From Thalassovita sp. (GTDB taxonomy: Bacteria > Pseudomonadota > Alphaproteobacteria > Rhodobacterales > Rhodobacteraceae), in assembly GCA_017792425.1 (NCBI GenBank), contig CP051233.1:1894402-1958401 (forward strand): a DNA stretch of 64,000 bases, given 5' to 3'. Position numbers and translations under genes: made by a program. This document shows, piece by piece, positions 46,551 to 54,734 of this stretch. The notes under the pieces are model-generated. The model did not search any database. It was not told the origin of the DNA and saw only the letters and a program-made list of their open reading frames with translations. Every line of letters begins with the position of its first letter. Position 1 is the first letter of the stretch.

Positions 46551-47089
46551 AGGCGCTGCTGGATACCTGCGTCCTGTATCCCACGGTGATGCGGGAAATC
46601 CTGCTGGGCGTCGCCGCCACCGGGGCCTACCAGCCCCTGTGGTCAGCCCGGATACTGGAAGAATGGGCCCGCGCCGCGCGCAAACTGGGCCCGACAGGCG
46701 AACCGCAGGCCCGCGCCGAAATCGCGCTGGTGCAGGCGCAATGGCCCAAGGCGTCGGTCACCTGGCCGCCGTCGCTGGAAAACCGCCTGTACCTGCCCGA
46801 TGCCGCCGACATCCACGTTCTGGCCGCCGCGATCGCCGGGTCTGCCGATGTGATCGTCACCGTCAACGCGCAGGACTTCCCCCGCCACACCCTGGCCGAA
46901 GAAGGGCTGCAACGCAGCGCCCCCGATGAATTCCTGTACCAGTTCTGGCTGGACAGCCCCGAGGCCGTTGCCGATGTCGTGGAACGTGTCCGCCAGCAGG
47001 CCGACCGCCTGTCGGGCCAGACATGGGACACCCGTCAATTGCTGAAAAAGGCCCGGTTGCCGCGACTGGGTAAGGCGCTCAGCCGCTGA
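46547..47089 (+). CDS. PIN-domain protein (putative ribonuclease)
   Basis: A 180-residue PIN-fold protein with the conserved acidic set Asp6 (LLDTCVLYP), Glu39 (ILEEWAR), Asp88 (PDAADIHV) and Asp110 (VNAQDFP), consistent with a metal-dependent RNase. A helical C-terminal extension (about 130-180) is longer than in VapC toxins. No VapB-type antitoxin is present, since the upstream gene overlaps by 4 bases and is the rRNA methyltransferase. A housekeeping RNA role is as likely as a toxin. The last 11 bases overlap the convergent M48 gene. Confidence 0.8.
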   Translation: MKALLDTCVLYPTVMREILLGVAATGAYQPLWSARILEEWARAARKLGPTGEPQARAEIALVQAQWPKASVTWPPSLENRLYLPDAADIHVLAAAIAGSADVIVTVNAQDFPRHTLAEEGLQRSAPDEFLYQFWLDSPEAVADVVERVRQQADRLSGQTWDTRQLLKKARLPRLGKALSR

Positions 47090-47768
47090 CGCCCCATTTC
47101 GCTTCGTGCGACTCGATCTTCGCGATCCGCTCGGCCGTCTTGGGGTGGCTCATCATCCACGCGGGCACCGCGCCCGCCTGCGCGCCGGTCAGCGCCTCTA
47201 GTTTCTGGAACAGTGTCTTTTGCGGCCCGGTGCCGAAACCGGCCTTCACCATCAGCGCGCTGGCGTATTCATCGGCCTCGTATTCATCCCCGCGCGACAT
47301 CCGCGCCGCCAGCAGGGTCGTCAGCAGGTTGGCAATGTAAACCCCGATCCCCGGCAGGATGCGCGACAGCACCATTCCCAGAACCGCCCGCACCGCGTTC
47401 TGCCCGGAAAAATCAATCATCCGCCGCCGCGTATGCCCCAGCGCCACGTGGCCCAGTTCATGCGCGATGACACTGGCGATTTCCTCTGCGTTGACTTCGC
47501 CGGTCTGGAACTTGCGATAGAACCCGCGCGTCAGGAACACCCGCCCGTCCGGCGCGGCCAGCCCGTTGACCGGGTCCACCTCGTACAGGAACACCCGCAC
47601 GCGCGGCACGTCCAGTGCCCGCGCCAGTCGGTCCAGCGCCGGGGCCAGGCGCGGGTCCACCAATTCGGTCGAACGCGCGTCCAACTCCTTGCGCGTCCGC
47701 CAGGCGGAAAAATGGTACATCGCCAGCGCGTACAAAACCGCCAGCAGGATCGGGGTCAGTCTTAACAT
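47079..47768 (-). CDS. Membrane-anchored M48 zinc metalloprotease
   Basis: A 229-residue protease with one N-terminal membrane segment (about 3-22), the zinc motif in VIAHELGHVALGH, and the third ligand in DEYEADEYA about 60 residues later. A further hydrophobic stretch at about 125-150 may enter the membrane. The C-terminus SHPKTAERIAKIE is the typical M48 ending. It is related to HtpX/Oma1-type quality-control proteases. It is shorter than BepA-like proteins and unlike the other M48 gene of this window has no TPR. Confidence 0.85.
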   Translation of the reverse strand: MLRLTPILLAVLYALAMYHFSAWRTRKELDARSTELVDPRLAPALDRLARALDVPRVRVFLYEVDPVNGLAAPDGRVFLTRGFYRKFQTGEVNAEEIASVIAHELGHVALGHTRRRMIDFSGQNAVRAVLGMVLSRILPGIGVYIANLLTTLLAARMSRGDEYEADEYASALMVKAGFGTGPQKTLFQKLEALTGAQAGAVPAWMMSHPKTAERIAKIESHEAKWGVSG

Positions 47769-47901
47769 GCCTTACGATATGGCGGCCAATTTCCAGAAGG
47801 GAAGCAGGGGCGCAACAGAATCGTACGTTTCAAGGCCTGAACCGGACAAGTTGACAGGTTTTCCAATCGTGAACCCCGCGCGCGGCCCCGCTGTTGGCGA
47901 C

Positions 47902-49086
47902 TCAGCGCGTCAATTCCTTCATGCCGCGTTCCAATCCTTCCAGTGTCATTGGAACCATTTGATTTTCAAAGATTTCCTGGATCATCTTGATGGATTGGGT
48001 ATAGCCCCAATAGCGTTCCGGCACCGGGTTGATCCACAGGTTGGACGGCCATTGTTCGCGCGCGCGCTCCAGCCAGACCTGCCCGGATTCGGGATTCCAA
48101 TGCTCATTCGCGCCGCCGGGATAGTGGATCTCATACGGCGACATGGACGCATCGCCGACGAAAATACATTTGTAATCAGGGCCGTAGGTGCGCAGTATTT
48201 CCCAGGTCGGGGTCTGCTGGTCCCAGCGGCGGCGATTGTCGCGCCACACGCCTTCGTACAAACAATTGTGAAAATAAAAATATTCCAGATGTTTGAACTC
48301 GGTCTTGGCGGCGGAAAACAGTTCTTCCATGACCTTGATATGCGGGTCCATTGATCCGCCAACATCCAGAAACAAAACAACTTTTACCGCGTTTCGCCGT
48401 TCCGGGCGCACCTTGACGTCCAGATAGCCATGTTCCGCTGTCGCACGAATGGTTCCGTCCAGATCCAATTCCTCATGCGCCCCATCCCGCGCCCATCGCC
48501 GCAACCGTTTCAAAGCGACCTTGATATTGCGCGTCCCAAGTTCAACTGTGTCGTCTAAGTTCTTGAATTCACGACGATCCCACACTTTGGCGGCGCGCTG
48601 GTGGCGGCTCTCTTTCTGGCCAATGCGGACCCCTTCGGGGTTATATCCATACGCCCCAAAGGGCGAGGTGCCCGCGGTACCGATCCACTTGTTCCCGCCC
48701 TGATGCCGGCCTTTCTGCTCTTCCAGACGTTTTTTCAACGTTTCCATAAGCTTATCGAAGCCTCCTAAAGCTTCGATCTCGGCTTTTTCTTCGTCCGTCA
48801 GGTATTTTTCCGCCATCTTTTCCAGCCAGTCGCCCGGCAGGTCGATCGCGGTCAGCACGTCACCCAGTTGTATCTGCTCTAACCCTTTGAAAGTCTGGGA
48901 AAAAGCGCGGTCGAACTTGTCGATGTTGCGCTCGTCCTTCACCATCGCGGTGCGGGCCAGATAGTAAAACCCTTCGACGTCATAAGTGACCAACCCCGCC
49001 TTCATCGCCTCAAGAAAACTGAGGTATTCCCGCAAGGAAACAGGAACGCCGACTTTTCTGAGGTTTTCGAAGAACGGAAGGAACAT
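47902..49086 (-). CDS. VWA-domain (CoxE-like) partner of MoxR
   Basis: A 394-residue protein. An N-terminal helical part (about 1-110) and a basic linker lead to a VWA domain from about 235, with the metal site DVGGS at 241-245. The middle serine of the usual DxSxS is glycine here, a variant I believe is normal for this COG3552/COG3825-like family. FYFHNCLYEGVW and IFVGDASMSPYEI follow. It probably works with the MoxR ATPase 1.6 kb upstream in the same operon as a chaperone or metal-insertion pair. It begins 3 bases after the 55-residue protein. Confidence 0.85.
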   Translation of the reverse strand: MFLPFFENLRKVGVPVSLREYLSFLEAMKAGLVTYDVEGFYYLARTAMVKDERNIDKFDRAFSQTFKGLEQIQLGDVLTAIDLPGDWLEKMAEKYLTDEEKAEIEALGGFDKLMETLKKRLEEQKGRHQGGNKWIGTAGTSPFGAYGYNPEGVRIGQKESRHQRAAKVWDRREFKNLDDTVELGTRNIKVALKRLRRWARDGAHEELDLDGTIRATAEHGYLDVKVRPERRNAVKVVLFLDVGGSMDPHIKVMEELFSAAKTEFKHLEYFYFHNCLYEGVWRDNRRRWDQQTPTWEILRTYGPDYKCIFVGDASMSPYEIHYPGGANEHWNPESGQVWLERAREQWPSNLWINPVPERYWGYTQSIKMIQEIFENQMVPMTLEGLERGMKELTR

Positions 49087-49089
49087 GGA

Positions 49090-49257
49090 TCAGATAGCCG
49101 CCCTGTGAATGAAAATGGTGATGAACAGGCCAAGTATAGCGAACAGGATACCATATCCCGCAGCATATTGTGCCATGTCCTTGGTGCTGCCCCCGCGGCT
49201 TTTGGCGCGGAAGAGGCCGATAAGAATGCCCAGAATGGCCCCTGCGATAACGATCAT
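49090..49257 (-). CDS. 55-residue membrane protein of the MoxR-VWA operon
   Basis: A short frame not found by ordinary length cut-offs. It has two membrane segments (about 2-16, IVIAGAILGILIGLF, and 34-50, GYGILFAILGLFITIFI) joined by a basic loop RAKSRGGSTKDMAQYAA. Its ATG overlaps the stop of the DUF2927 lipoprotein (ATGA), AGAGGAAG lies about 10 bases upstream, and its stop is 3 bases before the VWA gene, all pointing to coupled translation. To my knowledge similar small proteins in Rhodobacteraceae carry a misleading apolipoprotein acyltransferase label. Function unknown. Confidence 0.8.
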   Translation of the reverse strand: MIVIAGAILGILIGLFRAKSRGGSTKDMAQYAAGYGILFAILGLFITIFIHRAAI

Positions 49258-50633
49258 GACTGCCCGCTTCCTCTGTTCAGTGGGGAAAGAGCCGAGATTT
49301 CGCGCAGTTTCGCACGCACGGCCCGGTCCGAACCAAATCCGTATCGCGCCCAGCCCAGACTGTCCAGCCTGACTGCCCGCGCCTCTGTCGGGCGGCCCAA
49401 TAGGTCCAACGCCTCTGCCCGCAGCAGCAGCAAGGTGGACAGCAACGCTGCGTTTTCATGACGCGCGGTGACGGACAGGAACGGGCCGGTCAGCATCAGC
49501 GCGGTCTGTCCATCGCCTTCGGAAATGGCATAGGCGGCAAGCTGCGCCGCCACATGCGCGGCATGGACCTGCGTGACCGGATCGCGCGAATAGAAACTGT
49601 GCGCGGCCCGGAAATGCGACAGCGCGACCTCGGCGTTCACGCTTTGGGTCAGGCGGCCAAGGGCATAGTGGGAAAACGCCCGACGGTGATCCGTCCAGCC
49701 AGAATTTTCTGCGATAGCAAGGGCTTGGCGCGCGGCTTGTTGGCGAGCGGTTGGCGTGGCGCCTGGACCCAGCGCGGTCTGGATGGCGTCTATCCAGTTG
49801 CGGGGGGTTTCTGGCAGCGGTTTAGATCCCAGCCCCTGACCCTCGGGATTGATGCGCGCCAGGATCGCGGGAAGACGGCTTGCGACCTGCGACCGGGACA
49901 TGCCATTGCGCAGTTCCGGCGCATAATAGGCACGCAGGATCAGCATGTCATAGCGAGTCAGCACGGTGTGGATGTTGTCGTCGTTAAAGACGGAATCGGG
50001 CAGCCGATACAGATCGTTGAGCGGCCCCAGCGCCTGCGCCAGTTCCTCGTGCAGGCAATCGCGCACTTCCTGCGGCGGCGCATCTGCCGGGATGAAGATC
50101 GCCATCTTGCGGCGGTCCTGCAGGCGCACCCAGTCGGTTCTGGGGGAACGGGACGCCCCGGCGTATTCTGCCAGGGTCGAAATATTTGGCACCACGAAAC
50201 AGGCCGCCTGCGGCAAGTAGCGCTGGATGTCCGCGCGCTTGACGGCGTTGATGGTGATGGACGCCTCTTCCGCCTGCACCTGCCGGATGTCGATGCCCGC
50301 TTCGGCGCGCAAACGTCCCAACAGGCGACCCAGGTCCGCCCGCATCGCCGCCGGGGCGTTGCCCGTCAGATGCAAAGTGATCGGCCCCTCGAACCGGGTG
50401 AATACCGGCAGGTCGCGCCCCGATTCCAGCTGAAAGCTGAGATCCAGAAAATCCCGTGCAATCTGCAGGTTGGATGCGGCGGGGTGTTCCAGGGCCTGGC
50501 CGTGGAACACCTTCATCGGGGGCAGCGACGACACCGGGGAATCCGCCAGACGGGTAGGGGTGCCGGCCGGGTCCACCGACATGCAGGACGCCAACAACGC
50601 GGCGGAGGCTAGGCTGTACAGGAATTTCCTCAT
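49254..50633 (-). CDS. DUF2927 lipoprotein
   Basis: A 459-residue protein with a lipoprotein signal (LLASC, Cys17). A DUF2927 domain at about 60-240 includes CLHEELAQALGPLNDLYRLPDSVFNDDN, which resembles an inactive zincin-like segment (HEE with downstream acids). A C-terminal TPR-like helical region spans about 290-440. It is expected on the periplasmic face of a membrane. It sits between moxR (73 bases upstream) and the small membrane protein (4-base overlap). Function unknown. Confidence 0.82.
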   Translation of the reverse strand: MRKFLYSLASAALLASCMSVDPAGTPTRLADSPVSSLPPMKVFHGQALEHPAASNLQIARDFLDLSFQLESGRDLPVFTRFEGPITLHLTGNAPAAMRADLGRLLGRLRAEAGIDIRQVQAEEASITINAVKRADIQRYLPQAACFVVPNISTLAEYAGASRSPRTDWVRLQDRRKMAIFIPADAPPQEVRDCLHEELAQALGPLNDLYRLPDSVFNDDNIHTVLTRYDMLILRAYYAPELRNGMSRSQVASRLPAILARINPEGQGLGSKPLPETPRNWIDAIQTALGPGATPTARQQAARQALAIAENSGWTDHRRAFSHYALGRLTQSVNAEVALSHFRAAHSFYSRDPVTQVHAAHVAAQLAAYAISEGDGQTALMLTGPFLSVTARHENAALLSTLLLLRAEALDLLGRPTEARAVRLDSLGWARYGFGSDRAVRAKLREISALSPLNRGSGQS

Positions 50634-50706
50634 GCGGCCATCCTGCCTGACTGCCGGTCCGGGGACAATGCGGAACGCAACGGCCGGCGCTGACCGGCCG
50701 ATTGCC

Positions 50707-51546
50707 TTAGCGCTGGCTGCGCGCCATGAAGGCCAGACGTTCGAACAGGTGCACGTCCTGTTCGTTCTTCAGCAAAGCGCCGTGCAGTTTGGGCAGGGCG
50801 TTGGCGCCATCGCGTTTCAGATCTTCGGGCGTCATGTCCTCGGCCAGCAGCAGTTTCAGCCAGTCCAGTACCTCGCTTGTAGATGGCTTCTTCTTCAGCC
50901 CGGCGGTTTCGCGGATTTCATAGAACTGCGTCAGCGCGGTGGTCAGCAGCTTTTCCTTGATGCCGGGGTGGTGGACCTCGACGATCTGTTTCATCACCTC
51001 GGGTTCGGGGAAGCGGATGTAGTGAAAGAAGCAGCGGCGCAGGAAGGCGTCCGGCAGTTCCTTTTCGTTGTTCGAGGTGATGATCACGATCGGGCGCTGA
51101 CGGGCCTGGATGGTTTCCCCGGTCTCGTAGACGTGGAATTCCATCCGGTCCAATTCCTGCAGCAGGTCGTTCGGGAACTCGATGTCGGCCTTGTCCACCT
51201 CGTCGATCAGCAACACGACCTTTTCGTCGGCCTCGAAGGCGGTCCACAACTTGCCCTTCTTGATATAGTTCTTCACGTCGTGAACGCGTTCTTCGCCCAG
51301 TTGGCTGTCACGCAGGCGGCTGACAGCATCGTATTCATACAGGCCCTGCTGGGCCTTGGTGGTGGACTTGATGTTCCACTCGATCATCTTCAGGCCAAGC
51401 GCCTGCGCCACCTGCCGCGCCAGTTCCGTCTTGCCGGTTCCGGGTTCGCCCTTGACAAGAAGTGGACGTTCCAGCGTCACGGCAGCGTTGACCGCGACCT
51501 TCAGGTCGTCGGTGGCCACATATGCGTCTGTTCCCTGAAATTTCAT
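50707..51546 (-). CDS. MoxR-family AAA+ ATPase
   Basis: A 279-residue AAA+ protein of the MoxR/RavA branch. Walker A GEPGTGKTE lies at 33-41 and Walker B LLIDEVDK with Asp115. Sensor 1 is ITSNNEKELPDAFLRRC, and an Arg-finger region follows. MoxR proteins pair with VWA proteins to remodel or load cofactors into partner complexes. Here the VWA gene is the fourth gene of the same operon. It is divergent from dksA across about 180 bases. Confidence 0.92.
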   Translation of the reverse strand: MKFQGTDAYVATDDLKVAVNAAVTLERPLLVKGEPGTGKTELARQVAQALGLKMIEWNIKSTTKAQQGLYEYDAVSRLRDSQLGEERVHDVKNYIKKGKLWTAFEADEKVVLLIDEVDKADIEFPNDLLQELDRMEFHVYETGETIQARQRPIVIITSNNEKELPDAFLRRCFFHYIRFPEPEVMKQIVEVHHPGIKEKLLTTALTQFYEIRETAGLKKKPSTSEVLDWLKLLLAEDMTPEDLKRDGANALPKLHGALLKNEQDVHLFERLAFMARSQR

Positions 51547-51727
51547 CGTTTCTTCACCCTATTGCCCTGTTCGGGGCGCACAGTAACGTGATCGCAAGTG
51601 CGCCGCAATGTGTGGCGTTAAGGGTAGTGACAATACCTAAGTCTTGCGTTAAGTCGGCGGCGGGAGGGCACCATTTATGTCAGATGACACAGACATGACG
51701 GAATTGGGCCTTGATGAGGGAAAAGGT

Positions 51728-52150
51728 ATGAAGGCAGAAACCATTAGCCTTGAGGGGTATACCCCCGCAGAAGACGAACCATTCATGAACGAGCGCCAGT
51801 TGGAATATTTCCGGCGCAAATTGATCAAGTGGAAGAACGAACTGCTGGAAGAAAGCCGCGACACGATCGAGGGGCTTCAGGACAGCACCCGCAACATCCC
51901 CGACATCGCCGACCGCGCCAGCGAGGAAACGGATCGCGCACTGGAACTGCGCACCCGTGATCGTCAGCGCAAACTGGTCGCCAAGATCGACGCGGCCCTG
52001 CGCCGTATCGAAAATGGCGAGTATGGTTACTGCGAAAAGACCGGCGAACCGATCAGCCTCAAACGTCTGGATGCGCGCCCGATCGCGACCATGACACTGG
52101 AAGCGCAGGAACGCCACGAGCGCCGCGAAAAAGTGCACCGCGACGACTGA
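51728..52150 (+). CDS. dksA: DksA, RNA polymerase-binding transcription factor (one-cysteine type)
   Basis: Binds the secondary channel of RNA polymerase and, with ppGpp, shifts transcription in the stringent response. The 140-residue coiled-coil protein keeps the tip motif Asp59-Ile-Ala-Asp62-Arg-Ala64. The zinc finger is degenerate: only Cys102 remains (GYCEKTGEPISLKRLDARP), with the other three Cys positions replaced. Rhodobacter has a functional one-cysteine DksA of this kind. I prefer ATG 51728 because related proteins begin MKAE. An in-frame ATG at 51677 with GGGAGGG upstream would add 17 acidic residues. Confidence 0.9.
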   Translation: MKAETISLEGYTPAEDEPFMNERQLEYFRRKLIKWKNELLEESRDTIEGLQDSTRNIPDIADRASEETDRALELRTRDRQRKLVAKIDAALRRIENGEYGYCEKTGEPISLKRLDARPIATMTLEAQERHERREKVHRDD

Positions 52151-52176
52151 TCGCGGCACAGGCTGGACAATGAAGA

Positions 52177-52206
52177 AACGCCGGGGCTTTTCCTCCGGCG
52201 TTTTTC
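52177..52206 (+). terminator. Rho-independent terminator of dksA
   Basis: AACGCCGG / CCGGCGTT around a 10-base loop, followed by TTTTT. It ends 17 bases before the next gene. Confidence 0.85.
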
Positions 52207-52222
52207 GTTTCACAACGGCGCT

Positions 52223-53386
52223 ATGAGTATACTGGGTATGAAAATTGCGGTGGTCGGTGGCGGCATCTCGGGTCTGGCGGTCGCGCGGGCCTTGGCGTTG
52301 CGGGGCGCGTCTGTCACCGTACTTGAGCAGGCTGGTGAAATCACCGAGGTTGGCGCCGGGTTGCAGATCAGTCCGAACGGGTTCGCGGTGCTGGACGCGC
52401 TGGGGTTGGGTGATGACCTGGCAAGGGTTTCGGTACGGGGCGAAGCCGTCAGCCTGCGTGATTACCGCAAGGCAGAAGTCTTGCGACTGGATCTGACCCG
52501 GTTGCAAAACCGAAACTACTTTTTCGTCCATCGTGCGGATCTGATTGATGTACTGGCCCGCGGCGCACGCGAGGCTGGCGTCCAGATTCGGCTGTTGCAG
52601 CAAGTGTCAGAGGTCATTCCCGGCATGCCGCCGACCATCCGGCTGAAAAATGGATCGGATATGCACCCCGATCTGGTGATCGGGGCCGACGGTCTGCATT
52701 CACGGGTCCGCGTGGCCTTGAACGGGGCTGACAAGCCGTTTTTCACCCGCCAGACTGCTTGGCGCGCGGTGGTTCCGAATTCAGACAAGATCGGTTCTGT
52801 CGCGCGGGTCCACATGGGGCCAGGGCGGCATGTCGTCTCGTATCCGCTTAGGGATGGGGCCTTGTTGAACATCGTCGCCGTGCAAGAGCGCGCCGACTGG
52901 GTGGACGAAGGCTGGCACCATGCCGATAACCCCGACAACCTGCGTGCGGCCTTTGCAGATTTCGGATCAGAGGTGCAGGACATGCTGGCCCGCGTGACCG
53001 AGGTGCGTCTCTGGGGCCTGTTCCGACACCCGGTCGCGCCGCGCTGGACCGGGGAAAACACCACGATCCTGGGGGACGCGGCGCATCCGACCCTGCCATT
53101 CCTGGCACAAGGCGCCTGCATGGGACTAGAGGATGCTTGGGCCCTTGCCGATGAACTGGCGAACACGGATGACATCGCCGTCGGTCTGGCTGCTTATCAG
53201 CAGCGCCGCCACGCCCGCGCCAGCCGGGTGATCGACGCGGCTACCGGAAACGCGTGGAAATATCACCTGGGATTTCCGCCTCTGCGGCTGGCTGCCCATA
53301 CGGCGCTGCGCCTGGGTGGCGCACTGATGCCAGATCGCTTGATGCACCAGTTCGATTGGCTGTACCTGCACGACGAAACCCGCTGA
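52223..53386 (+). CDS. FAD-dependent aromatic-ring monooxygenase family protein
   Basis: A 387-residue flavoprotein of the PHBH/salicylate hydroxylase family. The N-terminal FAD site reads IAVVGGGISGLAVARALALRGASVTVLEQ, the second motif DLVIGADGLHSRVR, and the third GDAAHPTLPFLAQGACMGLEDA. It hydroxylates an unidentified, probably aromatic, substrate using NAD(P)H. Two starts are possible, ATG 52223 and ATG 52238 (MKIAVV), neither with a convincing ribosome site. No catabolic partner genes are adjacent. Confidence 0.85.
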   Translation: MSILGMKIAVVGGGISGLAVARALALRGASVTVLEQAGEITEVGAGLQISPNGFAVLDALGLGDDLARVSVRGEAVSLRDYRKAEVLRLDLTRLQNRNYFFVHRADLIDVLARGAREAGVQIRLLQQVSEVIPGMPPTIRLKNGSDMHPDLVIGADGLHSRVRVALNGADKPFFTRQTAWRAVVPNSDKIGSVARVHMGPGRHVVSYPLRDGALLNIVAVQERADWVDEGWHHADNPDNLRAAFADFGSEVQDMLARVTEVRLWGLFRHPVAPRWTGENTTILGDAAHPTLPFLAQGACMGLEDAWALADELANTDDIAVGLAAYQQRRHARASRVIDAATGNAWKYHLGFPPLRLAAHTALRLGGALMPDRLMHQFDWLYLHDETR

Positions 53387-53388
53387 TC

Positions 53389-53418
53389 CGTCTTTTTCGT
53401 GGCTCAAATACCCCGGGG
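53389..53418 (-). repeat. Possible degenerate copy of the interspersed repeat
   Basis: On the minus strand GGGGTATTTGAGCCACGAAA resembles the element at 7024-7048 and 16182-16206 in its GTATTT...GCCA...GAA core, and it also stands beside a G/C hairpin. Similarity is partial. Confidence 0.4.
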
Positions 53419-53426
53419 GAGTCGCC

Positions 53427-53455
53427 CGCGGGGGGGGGCAGCGCCCCCTCCCGCG
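53427..53455. terminator. G/C hairpin between convergent monooxygenase and xthA genes
   Basis: Thirteen-base-pair arms (CGCGGGGGGGGGC and GCCCCCTCCCGCG, one G-T pair) enclose a 3-base loop between the two convergent genes. There is no T run on either side. Confidence 0.5.
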
Positions 53456-53456
53456 T

Positions 53457-54263
53457 TCAGACGTCCAGTTCGACCCAAACCGGGACGTGATCCGATGGTT
53501 TTTCACGACCGCGAATGCCACGGTCTATCCTGCAATCCACCAACAGATCGGCGCATTGCGGGCTCAGCAGGAAATGGTCGATCCGGATCCCGTTGTCTTT
53601 CTGCCAGGCCCCGGCCTGGTAATCCCAGAAAGAGTAATGTCCGGGGCCACGCGTGCGGGCGCGGAAAGCCTCGGTAAAGCCCAGGTTCAGGATTCGGCGA
53701 AAGGCGCCGCGGCTTTCGGGGCGGAACAGCGCGTCCTCGCGCCAGGCGTCCGGGGTCTTGGCGTCCTCTTCCTGGGGGATGATGTTATAGTCGCCAGCCA
53801 TCAGGGCCGGCATTTCTTCGTCCAGCAGCTCTTGCGCGCGCGCTTGCAGCCGCGCCATCCAGGCCAGTTTATAGGCATATTTCCCACCTTCGACAGGTTG
53901 CCCGTCGTCGGTCAGTTCAACCGGATTGCCGTTCGGCAGGTAAAGGCCGCAAAGGCGCACGGCGGTCTTTCCGACCACGGTCGCCTCGATCCAGCGGGCC
54001 TGTTCGTCGGTATCGTCACCGGGCAGGCCGCGCGTCACGTCCTCTAGCGGCAGCTTGGACAGGATCGCCACCCCGTTGAAGCTTTTCTGCCCGTGGGTTT
54101 CGACATTATAGCCCTTCTCCTCGAACATCTCGCGCGGAAAGGCCTCGTCCACCGATTTGATTTCCTGCAACAGCACGACATCGGGCTGCGCCTCGTCCAG
54201 CCAATCACTCAGCGCCTTGGTTCGCGCCTTGATGCCGTTGATGTTGAACGTGGCGATTTTCAT
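53457..54263 (-). CDS. xthA: Exodeoxyribonuclease III
   Basis: AP endonuclease and 3'-5' exonuclease for base-excision repair. The 268-residue EEP-fold protein begins MKIATFNINGIKAR and has the metal-binding Glu in LLQEIKS. LYLPNGNP and the Asp-Asn of AGDYNIIP follow, and the C-terminal SDHVPVWVELDV contains the catalytic Asp-His. It is complete and monocistronic between convergent and divergent neighbours. Confidence 0.94.
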   Translation of the reverse strand: MKIATFNINGIKARTKALSDWLDEAQPDVVLLQEIKSVDEAFPREMFEEKGYNVETHGQKSFNGVAILSKLPLEDVTRGLPGDDTDEQARWIEATVVGKTAVRLCGLYLPNGNPVELTDDGQPVEGGKYAYKLAWMARLQARAQELLDEEMPALMAGDYNIIPQEEDAKTPDAWREDALFRPESRGAFRRILNLGFTEAFRARTRGPGHYSFWDYQAGAWQKDNGIRIDHFLLSPQCADLLVDCRIDRGIRGREKPSDHVPVWVELDV

Positions 54264-54325
54264 GGCGCGTCTCCCTTGGTGCTGCCCATCTATGCCCTGT
54301 CACCGGGGCGGGGTGCAAGCCGCAG

Positions 54326-54649
54326 TCAGAGAGAGAAGGACGTGCCGCAGCCACAGGACGCGGTGGCGTTCGGGTTGTCGATGACGAAGCGCGCGCCGAT
54401 CACTTCCTCGGCAAAATCAATCGTCGCTCCGGCCAGAAAGGGTAGGGACACGCTGTCCACGATCACCTTTTCACCCGCGCCTTCCAGCACCAGGTCGTCC
54501 ACGGTGGGGGTGTCGAGCCGGATATCATACTGGAACCCGGAACAGCCGCCGCCCTCGACCGCGACGCGCAGCGCCTGACCCTGGGCTGCCGCGCCGATTT
54601 CTGACAGGCGGGCAAAGGCACGGTCGGTCACTTTCGGGGGCAATTGCAT
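54326..54649 (-). CDS. erpA: Iron-sulfur cluster insertion protein (A-type carrier)
   Basis: A 107-residue A-type carrier with the three cluster-binding cysteines: one in GGGCSGFQY and two in the C-terminal SCGCGTSFSL. Length and spacing are those of ErpA/IscA. The position beside dgt and argS is where alphaproteobacteria usually keep this gene. AGGAG lies about 10 bases before ATG 54649; a longer frame upstream has no ribosome site. It is divergent from dgt across 85 bases. Confidence 0.9.
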   Translation of the reverse strand: MQLPPKVTDRAFARLSEIGAAAQGQALRVAVEGGGCSGFQYDIRLDTPTVDDLVLEGAGEKVIVDSVSLPFLAGATIDFAEEVIGARFVIDNPNATASCGCGTSFSL

Positions 54650-54734
54650 TGGGTTCTGGCTCCTGCGCGGTTTCTTTGGGCGGTCTGATGGAATATATGG
54701 GTGCCAAGGACAGGCGACAAGGACCAGTTGAGGC

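Noticed and set aside
46547..47089. VapBC-type toxin-antitoxin module
   Set aside because: The PIN gene overlaps the methyltransferase stop, leaving no room for an antitoxin, and it has a long C-terminal extension unlike VapC.
42628..47089. CHAT-based antiphage system
   Set aside because: The CHAT protein carries a secretion signal, no effector or sensor gene is linked, and the surrounding genes are housekeeping.
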